Below are positions 23,348-31,399 of a DNA stretch of 64,000 nucleotides, in pieces. Made by a program: the position numbers and the translations under genes. The notes beneath the pieces are model-generated. The model was not told where the DNA came from and ran no database searches. It worked only from the letters and a program-made list of their open reading frames with translations. The stretch is from NCBI GenBank assembly GCA_020635815.1, contig JACJZB010000008.1, positions 62,001 through 126,000 on the forward strand, written 5' to 3'. Origin of the DNA: Flavobacteriales bacterium. Its GTDB lineage: Bacteria > Bacteroidota > Bacteroidia > Flavobacteriales_E > Vicingaceae. Numbering within the stretch: the first letter of the stretch is position 1; every line of letters begins with the position of its first letter.

Positions 23348-24003
23348 TATAAACTATTTCCGTATTTTTCTAACCATTTTATTGATTCTTTATAATTCGG
23401 ATAATAGGAACGTAATAAAGTCCAAAATTTATGTGTGTGACTCATTACAACTGTGTGAAGCAGTTCGTGGATAATGATATAGTCAATTACATAGTCTGGT
23501 GCTTTTATCAATTTCCAATTCAGTGAAATGTTTTTCTCTTTGGAACAGTTGCCCCATTTGGTTTTTGATTCTCTAAGGAAAAGCTTGTTAAAGGGCAATT
23601 TCATTTTTACTGATAATTCCTTTATCCGACTGGTCAGGTGTTTCTTGGCAACACTTCTGTACCATTTTTCTTGAGTTTTTGGCTCCAATAAATCCTTTTG
23701 AGAAGTAATGGTTTTGTGTTCGTGGTCAACCACAACTTTTTGAGCGTAGGTGGTGTCGTAAAAATAGCTGTAACGATTCCCGAAAAGAAGCAATTGATTT
23801 CGTTGCAATTCAATGGTTGACATACCATTGAAATACTTCACATTTTTTTCAATCCACTTGGCTTTCTTTTTAAGCATTGCCATAATGTCTTCTTCTGAAA
23901 AAGCTGGCGGTGCAATAATTCGCACTCGTCCATCTTCGCTTACTCGAAGACGGGCGTGTTTTACTTCCTTGCGGATTAATATATAGTTATCTGGCAACTC
24001 CAT
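23347..24003 (-). CDS. YgjP/DUF45-type M48-like metallopeptidase
   Basis: A 218-aa protein of the YgjP-like metallopeptidase family. The zinc motif is HELLHTVVMSHTHKFW near residues 176-191 (HExxH plus a distal histidine), with the RESKTKWGNCSK element before it (about 143-154) and the N-terminal beta-rich DUF45 region. It is the last gene of the restriction operon; its start overlaps the hsdR stop by 1 bp. This family is a frequent passenger of type I restriction loci. Its substrate is unknown. Confidence 0.9.
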   Translation of the reverse strand: MELPDNYILIRKEVKHARLRVSEDGRVRIIAPPAFSEEDIMAMLKKKAKWIEKNVKYFNGMSTIELQRNQLLLFGNRYSYFYDTTYAQKVVVDHEHKTITSQKDLLEPKTQEKWYRSVAKKHLTSRIKELSVKMKLPFNKLFLRESKTKWGNCSKEKNISLNWKLIKAPDYVIDYIIIHELLHTVVMSHTHKFWTLLRSYYPNYKESIKWLEKYGNSL

Positions 24004-27000
24004 TAATTCAACTTATAATTTTGTAAAACGGCTTTCATAATGTGTTCCATTAATTCTTCATTTCCATCAATTTTCAATTCTTCAAACTTCGGATTTACTG
24101 ACAAGAGCAAGATTTCATATTTCAAGCGGTCAAATTCTCTCGGTACTTCTTGCCAACCATTGTAAATCTTAGCTTTGATTTTTTCGGCTGCTTCAAATGA
24201 AAATTCTCTTACCAATTCTTCATTGAATGTTTCACCCATAGCGTTTTTGATTATGGTGTAAAACTCAAAACTACCTTTGTCAGGGAAGCCCATTCGTGCA
24301 GGTAATGAAGCCACTTCGTCCAATTCGGTGTAAAGTGAACCCAACTGATTTAGGATTTCTTCAATCGCTAAACCTTCTTCTTGCTTCTGTCTTATCAATT
24401 CATCCAAACGGTTTTGGAACTCCACATAAATAGCACTGTTTACTTCGTTTTGGCGGATTACAGTTTCAATATCTCGTATGATTTTCTCCGCTTTATCTGA
24501 AGGGTCGAGCTTGATTTCTTTAAGCTTGTTCAGATAATCTGAATCAATAGAAATTTCAGGTAAATGCCCTTTGAAATTGAGTAGTTTGGCACTTTCCTGA
24601 ATGAGCTTCCGAGTTTTAGCTGCATAGATTTCTGCATCAAAATCCAATCGTTTGAATTCTTCCAAGTAGATTTCGTAAATCTCATTCAGCCACAAGTATT
24701 TTGTTTTGGATTCACGAAGTACAGGGTGCGGTGAAATGGATTCCCACAATTGAACCACTTCTCTAAACTCATTTTCAAATTTTCCGTGGTCAATTTCTGA
24801 TAGCTTTCTTACGATTGCCATTGTGCATTCGTAGCTGTCTTCCAATTCAATTTCAGCAAAGGGCTTGAAGGCTTCATCCAAAACTTTCGGGAAGGTTTTT
24901 ACTAAGCTTTCTACATCTTCAAACTCGCCAATATCTTCGGGGTCGTAGTTCAAGGCTTCTTTGTAGTTCTGGAAAACACCCACATAATCCACTATTCGCC
25001 CAAACTCTTTGGATAGCTTGGTGACTTTATCATCATACGGGCGGTTGGTGCGTGCTACGGCTTGCAAAAGGTTGTGGTCTCGCAGTGGGCTATCCAAATA
25101 CATTGTTTGCTCAATGGGTGCATCAAATCCTGTCAAAAGCATATTACAGACTATGAACACTTTCAGGTTGTTGCCAAACTTTTGTTCTTCTTCTGTAATT
25201 CTTCTCTTAAACTGCTTGATTAGCCTTTTACGCTCTGCATCTTCTTTGTAATGGTCTTTGTAGAGTTCGTATTTGTCACCTTCTTCATAATTGCCTGTTG
25301 AAAAAATGATTGCTATTTCCGAACGGTCGAAATATTTCAAAAGCTCATTGTAATACAATACGCAGGCTTCTTTGTCACAAGCCACAATTTGGGCTTTGTA
25401 GCCTTGTGGCTCTACGGTTTCTCTAAAATCGGTGGCAATGTCTTTGGCAAGGGTTTCCACTCGCTCAGGGTGTTTTAAAAATACTTTCCAAGCCGAAACC
25501 CGTCTTTCTACGGCTCTTTTCTCGTCTTCGGTGAGTTCGGCTGTGATTTCTTCATAGCCTTGTTTTAGTTTTTCTTTATCGAGAAACCACTCGGTAGGTC
25601 CAAAAGTATAGCGAATGGGTTTGGTAGCTCCGTCATCAATAGCATCTTGAATGCTGTAACGGTCTAGGTAGTACTCGTGATTTTTCCCATAACTCGGATC
25701 AGGTTCAGCTGCCAATAATCCGAATTCTTGGTGGGTTTTAGGAATAGGTGTTCCTGTAAATGCAAATCTTTTAGCATTAGGAAGTACAGCTTTAAGCTCC
25801 ATTTGATAATTGCCGTATTGTGTTCTATGTGCTTCATCTATGAGCACAATTACATTGTCCCGCAAATCTTGGCGGTCACCCAATTCGTCAAATTTCTGAA
25901 CGGTGGTAATGAACACGCCCGAAGGTGCGGTTTTGATAATGTGTTTCAGGTCGCCAATGTTATTGACGGCTCTGGCATTTGGAAACTCGCAATCGTCAAA
26001 AGTGCCGCCTATCTGCTCTCGCAAATCTTTGCGGTCAACTACTATGTAAATGGTAGGGTCTTTCAGTTCCTTACTTTGACGCAATTTGTATGCTGTGTAA
26101 AGCATTGTTAAACTCTTGCCCGAACCTTGGGTATGCCAAATAACGCCTTGATTTAACTCTCCTGAAATTACTCGGTCGGCAATTTTGTTGGCGGCTCTCA
26201 ACTGTTGGTATCGAGCTACTTTCTTAATGATTTTACCTTCTGCTCGTTCAAAAACAATGAAGTGCTGCAATATGTCCAACACTCGGGCAGGTTGCAATAA
26301 GCCAATGATTCCGAGTTTCATTCGCTCCAATACTTCGCCATTGGGCAAACGGGCAACATCAAAATTCCAAAGTCCGTCTTTTTTGTCTTGAAAGGTGGGG
26401 CAAAGGTTGTTGGTGGGTTCTAAAATGGGGTTTTGGTGGCTTACATCTAAAATGGTGTCTTTCCACTCGTTGAAATAAGACGAAGAAGCTCCCGGAATGC
26501 CGTATTTGGTGATTCTGCCATTGCAAGCCACACCAAAGCAATGACACATAAAGAGTTTATCGGCTCGCTGGTCGTAGGTAGAAAACTGCCGAACGCCTTC
26601 CATCCAATTGGTGCCTTTGCGAGCTCGTTGCTTGGCTTCTATAGGAACTAAAGGAATACCATTGACCAAGAGCACAATATCGGTTTTTACCATTTTGTAG
26701 CCCTGAACCCAATATTGGTTGGTTACGATAAAATCATTATCCCAAAGGTTTTCAAAATCAATGAAATGCACATCAATATCTTTGTCTTTTACGGCAAGGG
26801 TAACGCCCGAAACCAATTTGTCTAAAAAGGCTTCGTTACCAAGAATGGGAACAGGGTTGTTCAGGTTTTGCAAAAGTAACTCTACTGCTCGCTGGGCTAT
26901 ATCCTGACTAATGTTATTTATAGCAGCCGTTTTTTCTATGAGTATTTGCTCAATAACGGGTTTTGAAAATGGACGTTCATAGACTTTTAAGTCTTCGTGA

Positions 27001-27080
27001 CTTTTAAAAGTCCAACCCATTTTGCTCAACCATTCGGTTACGGGTTTTTCTACTCCGTTGAGTTCTGATAAATTTCCCAT
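24003..27080 (-). CDS. hsdR: Type I restriction endonuclease subunit R
   Basis: A 1025-aa HsdR motor-nuclease. The N-terminal PD-(D/E)xK nuclease has Asp134 in VKTDIVLL and Glu148-Lys150 in PIEAK. The SF2 helicase has Walker A TQGSGKS (about 317-323), DEAH box VLIDEAHRTQYG, and motif III FTGTP; a motif VI-like arginine region is QAVARTNRPY. The C-terminal part is helical and should bind HsdM. It translocates DNA and cuts unmethylated targets when joined to HsdM-HsdS. It follows mcrC with 1-bp overlap. Base composition is visibly richer in G+C than the host-like flanks and than mcrBC. Confidence 0.95.
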   Translation of the reverse strand: MGNLSELNGVEKPVTEWLSKMGWTFKSHEDLKVYERPFSKPVIEQILIEKTAAINNISQDIAQRAVELLLQNLNNPVPILGNEAFLDKLVSGVTLAVKDKDIDVHFIDFENLWDNDFIVTNQYWVQGYKMVKTDIVLLVNGIPLVPIEAKQRARKGTNWMEGVRQFSTYDQRADKLFMCHCFGVACNGRITKYGIPGASSSYFNEWKDTILDVSHQNPILEPTNNLCPTFQDKKDGLWNFDVARLPNGEVLERMKLGIIGLLQPARVLDILQHFIVFERAEGKIIKKVARYQQLRAANKIADRVISGELNQGVIWHTQGSGKSLTMLYTAYKLRQSKELKDPTIYIVVDRKDLREQIGGTFDDCEFPNARAVNNIGDLKHIIKTAPSGVFITTVQKFDELGDRQDLRDNVIVLIDEAHRTQYGNYQMELKAVLPNAKRFAFTGTPIPKTHQEFGLLAAEPDPSYGKNHEYYLDRYSIQDAIDDGATKPIRYTFGPTEWFLDKEKLKQGYEEITAELTEDEKRAVERRVSAWKVFLKHPERVETLAKDIATDFRETVEPQGYKAQIVACDKEACVLYYNELLKYFDRSEIAIIFSTGNYEEGDKYELYKDHYKEDAERKRLIKQFKRRITEEEQKFGNNLKVFIVCNMLLTGFDAPIEQTMYLDSPLRDHNLLQAVARTNRPYDDKVTKLSKEFGRIVDYVGVFQNYKEALNYDPEDIGEFEDVESLVKTFPKVLDEAFKPFAEIELEDSYECTMAIVRKLSEIDHGKFENEFREVVQLWESISPHPVLRESKTKYLWLNEIYEIYLEEFKRLDFDAEIYAAKTRKLIQESAKLLNFKGHLPEISIDSDYLNKLKEIKLDPSDKAEKIIRDIETVIRQNEVNSAIYVEFQNRLDELIRQKQEEGLAIEEILNQLGSLYTELDEVASLPARMGFPDKGSFEFYTIIKNAMGETFNEELVREFSFEAAEKIKAKIYNGWQEVPREFDRLKYEILLLSVNPKFEELKIDGNEELMEHIMKAVLQNYKLN

Positions 27081-28399
27081 TATTCTAAAATATCTTGTTT
27101 AATTCTATTGATAAATTCTGTCTGCCTTATGTTGAACTGACTATCATCTATCTCCTTATGTAATTGTATGCCATCAATGGCAAATTTTATTTTCAGACCA
27201 TCATCTTGTAATAAGTAAGGACTTCTAAATTTTTCATTAGAGTACTTCTCTTGTATTGACAATGGATATAGTAAGCCACCGACAGTAACTTTTTTGTTCA
27301 CTTGTGTAAGTATGTAGGTGTGTATTTGGAAGAAATCAGCTCGGTCAACATCACGATAATCAGCTATCATTCTCTTGTATTTAGCATCCCAAATCATCAC
27401 CTGATTATCTTTTTCAAATATCAAATCGGGGATAAGATTTCTCTGAAAAAAGTACTTGGGATAAGCTACAAGATTTTGGTTTTTCAAATGCCAACCTAAA
27501 GGTTGTAAGTTTTTCTTTAGAAGTGACCTTAGATATTGCTCCCAAATTTCGGCCATATCCAAAAAGAAACCTATGCTCTCTTGACGTTTGTTTTGTTTTA
27601 AGTTCTCGGCCTTTTGTTGTATGATATCCCAAGATAAATCAATTAAGGGTTTCCAAGATTTATAAATTTCCTTGTATCTGATGTTTTTATATTGATTATA
27701 CGAAATTGTTTTGCGTTGAATTTTAGCATCAAAAATACTATTCAAAGCATTTTGAGCACTATCAGGCAGATTAATTCCAGTTTTTCCAAAATCAAAATCC
27801 ATTTTCAAAATATGATATGCTTCATTGACTATGGACAACATATCTTCATCTAAAGCTTTCTCATATGCATAGGACACAATCTCATTAGAGGTTTTTATTG
27901 GTAAAATGGACTTCCTTACATCTATTCTACCGCGAACCTGAAGCCCTTGATGTTTTTTCTTGACAGTTTTTTTCGGCACTCCGTGCAAATTGGCGTTGGC
28001 CAAATGCTGAACCCAAATAATTGCAATGATCTTTTTTATAAAGTGTTGCCAGTCTGATTCACTTGATGAGGTCAATGAAGTTGTTATTCGGACATTGAAT
28101 ATTTGCTCTAACATTTTGAGCAATGCTCGTTCTCCAAATCTAGGTTTTATGGTAATCTTATAAGTTTTAACTCCATCAGAAAAGCTCGCTTCTCCTATAA
28201 AACGGCCTGCTCTCCATTGGTGAATACTGTAATCATATTCAGCCAAATAAGCATCATCTTGATTGTTAGCGAACACAGGGTTGAACCAAAAAATGGCATT
28301 TTGGCATTTCTCCATAAATACTGGGATAGCCGCTTTGCTTAACTCTTTATCATCAAAAGCTAAGCAATCATTGGCTGTAATATTTATGATTTCTCCCAT
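27080..28399 (-). CDS. mcrC: McrC-like nuclease subunit of a methylation-dependent restriction system
   Basis: A 439-aa McrC family protein. The N-terminal half has the family's QWRAGRFIGEASF and KITIKPRFGE blocks. The C-terminal PD-(D/E)xK nuclease shows LIPDLIFE (Asp325) and MIWDAKYKRM (Asp338, Lys340). McrC joins McrB rings, stimulates their GTPase and cuts DNA carrying modified cytosine. The gene starts 3 bp after mcrB ends and overlaps hsdR by 1 bp. Its A+T-richer composition differs from the hsd genes on both sides, as if the mcrBC pair entered the operon separately. Confidence 0.9.
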   Translation of the reverse strand: MGEIINITANDCLAFDDKELSKAAIPVFMEKCQNAIFWFNPVFANNQDDAYLAEYDYSIHQWRAGRFIGEASFSDGVKTYKITIKPRFGERALLKMLEQIFNVRITTSLTSSSESDWQHFIKKIIAIIWVQHLANANLHGVPKKTVKKKHQGLQVRGRIDVRKSILPIKTSNEIVSYAYEKALDEDMLSIVNEAYHILKMDFDFGKTGINLPDSAQNALNSIFDAKIQRKTISYNQYKNIRYKEIYKSWKPLIDLSWDIIQQKAENLKQNKRQESIGFFLDMAEIWEQYLRSLLKKNLQPLGWHLKNQNLVAYPKYFFQRNLIPDLIFEKDNQVMIWDAKYKRMIADYRDVDRADFFQIHTYILTQVNKKVTVGGLLYPLSIQEKYSNEKFRSPYLLQDDGLKIKFAIDGIQLHKEIDDSQFNIRQTEFINRIKQDILE

Positions 28400-28402
28400 A
28401 TA

Positions 28403-30160
28403 TTATTTTCTAAAAATGCTTCTCAATTCTTTGAGTTTCGCCTCTTTGGTTTCCTTATCTAAATTGCCTAGAAAAGCAGATATAATAGGCTCTATCGAAA
28501 TACTCCAGATAATATCTATAGCCCCATCATTTCTGAATATTTGATACCTCAGTCTACTTGAGCCTGTTATATCCTTGAAGCTTTTATAAATGTTTACAAT
28601 TTCACCAAAAAATGTATGTCCTATTTCATATTGTGGACCTAATTCTGGTAAGTTTTTAAGATGCTTATTTAGTGCAATACAATTAGAAATGTATTTGTCA
28701 ACTTCCTCAGGCTTTAATCTCGTGTTTAAATGCTGATTTTTATGCCAAATAATTTCTCTTAATACTCCTTCATTAAAACCATATGGAAACCATAAAAATC
28801 GTCTTCGTAAGGCGAAATCAATTTGCTCTAATGAAAAGTCAATCTCATTCATTGTTCCAATCACATAAAGATTATTTGGGATAGTGAGTTTTAAACCACC
28901 TATCGACAAATCAATGGGTTGATCTCTGTCTTCCAAGGCAGAAAATACTTCTCCAAAAAGACGAGACAAGTCAACACGATTAATTTCATCAAGAATCAAA
29001 ACGTGAGGAAGATGGTCGTTAATCGCTTTTTCACAAATTTCAAAGAGTTTTCCTTTCGTTACTTTGGTTTCATTATTTACAAGTTGATACCCAGCAATGA
29101 AATCTTCATAGGTATAGTTGGTATGTAGTTGTAAACGGTGTATTCTTTCACTTGCGATATCAATGTTTTCTTCAAAATACTTTTTTACATTTTCAGGACT
29201 TGACAAAAATTGATCTTCTATGATTGCTCTTGAAAGTCTTTTGGCGGTATGTGTTTTACTTGTTCCGGGAGGGCCATAGAGTATGATAGCTTTTTTATAC
29301 TGTAAACCTTGAACTTCAGAAAATCCTTCTTGTGTTAATGAATAATTCCATACTCTTTTGAATTGGTCTTCATAAAAGTCAAAACCTGGTCGATTGACTA
29401 AAGAGGTGAGCTTTTCTCGAATTAAAAATATTTTTTCATCTGTTGTTTTTTCTTTGATTTCATCAGTGACATCAAGCAAGCCTTTGAAACCATTCACAAT
29501 GTCTCTTTTATGTGTATCAGAGGCGATTCGCTCATATTTATCTGGCTTACTAACATAAAGAAGAATATTGGACGTTGCCAAACTCCAATCAGGGATATTT
29601 TTTTTTGTTTCTTCAGGAATGATGTATTGGTCAAACTCTTGACCATATTTGTGATACAGACAAAAGGCTTCTGTCCAATTGGATAATTCATCTGCGGTAA
29701 TATTTTCGTTTTCTTGGGCTTTTTGGAACAAGAACTCGATTAGGTATAATACGAATTTAATTTCGTAATACTTATTGTTTTTGTGATACATACCCGCACT
29801 ACCAAAACCATCGGGATAGATGTCTTTTAAATCTTGATCGCTTAAACCTGTTGTTCTTTTCGTTTGCTCTTTTTTTCGCCAAACAGAAATATCATTTACC
29901 GCAAAGCCCCACAACCATTCTGCGTGGGCAAAAACCAATTTAGTTGGTAAATCCGCATTTGTAAATTGCGTTTTTATCTTGGCTCCAAAGCTATCTCCGC
30001 CCTCTTTAAAATTCTCTACATAATTGGTGAAACAATTTTGCAGGGTTGTGGTGTTTAAAACATTTGGCGTATCGGATAAAATACTGTTTCCTTGAATAAT
30101 GAATTCATCACAAAAGGTTTTAAAATACTGATAAATATTTTCTGCGTAACTCAATCTCAT
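28403..30160 (-). CDS. mcrB: McrB-like AAA+ GTPase subunit
   Basis: A 585-aa protein. The C-terminal AAA+ domain has Walker A GPPGTSKT (296-303; Ser replaces the usual Gly), Walker B LILDEINR (388-395), and the McrB-type signature GTMNEID (435-441) followed by the arginine-rich ALRRRF. This signature distinguishes McrB-type GTPases from other AAA proteins. The N-terminal 250 residues would determine target recognition; they contain LVFAHAEWLWGF (75-86), and I do not recognise the DUF3578 domain of E. coli McrB. It lies 3 bp downstream of hsdS and 3 bp upstream of mcrC. Confidence 0.9.
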   Translation of the reverse strand: MRLSYAENIYQYFKTFCDEFIIQGNSILSDTPNVLNTTTLQNCFTNYVENFKEGGDSFGAKIKTQFTNADLPTKLVFAHAEWLWGFAVNDISVWRKKEQTKRTTGLSDQDLKDIYPDGFGSAGMYHKNNKYYEIKFVLYLIEFLFQKAQENENITADELSNWTEAFCLYHKYGQEFDQYIIPEETKKNIPDWSLATSNILLYVSKPDKYERIASDTHKRDIVNGFKGLLDVTDEIKEKTTDEKIFLIREKLTSLVNRPGFDFYEDQFKRVWNYSLTQEGFSEVQGLQYKKAIILYGPPGTSKTHTAKRLSRAIIEDQFLSSPENVKKYFEENIDIASERIHRLQLHTNYTYEDFIAGYQLVNNETKVTKGKLFEICEKAINDHLPHVLILDEINRVDLSRLFGEVFSALEDRDQPIDLSIGGLKLTIPNNLYVIGTMNEIDFSLEQIDFALRRRFLWFPYGFNEGVLREIIWHKNQHLNTRLKPEEVDKYISNCIALNKHLKNLPELGPQYEIGHTFFGEIVNIYKSFKDITGSSRLRYQIFRNDGAIDIIWSISIEPIISAFLGNLDKETKEAKLKELRSIFRK

Positions 30161-30163
30161 AGT

Positions 30164-31399
30164 TTAACTTTTAATGGTTTCTTCTACTTCTTCAAACTGC
30201 GCGATAAATTCCTGTGGCAACCTGACTTTGCCCGTAAGCAAGTTTTGCATCAAAGATTTTTTTAAGCGTTGAAGCGTTTGGATTTTGGTTTGTTTCCTTG
30301 AAATTGACTCATTGATAGGTTTTGCCTGTTCAAAGATTAGTTGCTGTTCATTAATGTCGTTTGATAAAGGAAACTTGAATGAACCATACTCACGAGAATT
30401 AATATTAGGCTTCGCTCCAACTCTTTGCATTGCAACTTTAAAAGCTTCAAAAATGTCAGACTTGGCAACCAAGTTAAAGTACTCTGGTAAAATCAAATCT
30501 GCATTAAATGTGAATTTTATCAAGTAGCCTGCATAAGCTGAAAGCCCCATTTCTTCCTTATATAGAAGTGACTTCCCTACTGTGTCTCCTGTACGTGCAA
30601 ACAGAAAGTCATTATCTTTCAATAGGTAATCTTTAACTTTATCCTTTTCAATTCCTGCTTTATTTTCTTCTATCAAATTGCCAAAGTCGTCAATATCTGT
30701 TATACGGATATATCTTGGTTTTCCTTCCACAAAATCAACTGCCGAAGCATTGGCTCCGTATTGACCACCGCAAATACAAACATCTTTCAACTTCTTCACT
30801 TCCCACCCCTTCGGCACTTTCCCAAACTTTTCATCTTCATAAAATTCATCTTCGCTACGCCAAGTACCATCAGGTTTTAGTTTGCCTGTGAGCAAATTTT
30901 GCATCAGGGCTTTTTTGAGTTTCTCGGCTACCTTTATGCTGTTTTGGGTGGCGGCTATGGCTTCATCTACTTTGGAAAGTAAAGTGGCTATGGCGGTTTG
31001 TTCGGCTGGGTTTTCGGGGTATTCAATTTTAAATTTCGCAAGAGTTCCTTTTTTAATATAAGGTGTAGCACCATCTTGCTTTTCTCTGTGAATACGAAGT
31101 CTTAAATTTTCACCCAAATAATGAAATAGAAAAAACACATTCACTTTGAAATCTGAAAGAATATATGTTCGTTGGTAAGCATCGAATTTTCCATTGTAAT
31201 AATGGACATAGCCAACATAAGCGCCGTTTCCTGAAATCAAAATTGCTTCTTCATCAAAAGCATAATCTTTTATAAATGAATAGTCCTTTGCACAAGTATA
31301 AAAACGGTATGAACCATTCTCATCACCTTCATTGGCATCTTTTTTCCCTGTTTTTATATCAACAAGGTCTTTTAAATTTGCTTCAACCCAATTCATCAA
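30164..31399 (-). CDS. hsdS: Type I restriction-modification specificity subunit S
   Basis: A 411-aa HsdS with two target-recognition domains (about residues 5-120 and 200-345), each followed by a conserved helical spacer: AEKLKKALMQNLLTGKLK (162-179) and LQRLKKSLMQNLLTGKVR (about 379-396). It chooses the DNA site for methylation and cleavage. The two spacers are also similar at DNA level (30222-30270 and 30880-30923), which can support recombination between specificity genes. No second hsdS or invertase is in the window. It overlaps hsdM by 4 bp. Confidence 0.94.
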   Translation of the reverse strand: MMNWVEANLKDLVDIKTGKKDANEGDENGSYRFYTCAKDYSFIKDYAFDEEAILISGNGAYVGYVHYYNGKFDAYQRTYILSDFKVNVFFLFHYLGENLRLRIHREKQDGATPYIKKGTLAKFKIEYPENPAEQTAIATLLSKVDEAIAATQNSIKVAEKLKKALMQNLLTGKLKPDGTWRSEDEFYEDEKFGKVPKGWEVKKLKDVCICGGQYGANASAVDFVEGKPRYIRITDIDDFGNLIEENKAGIEKDKVKDYLLKDNDFLFARTGDTVGKSLLYKEEMGLSAYAGYLIKFTFNADLILPEYFNLVAKSDIFEAFKVAMQRVGAKPNINSREYGSFKFPLSNDINEQQLIFEQAKPINESISRKQTKIQTLQRLKKSLMQNLLTGKVRLPQEFIAQFEEVEETIKS

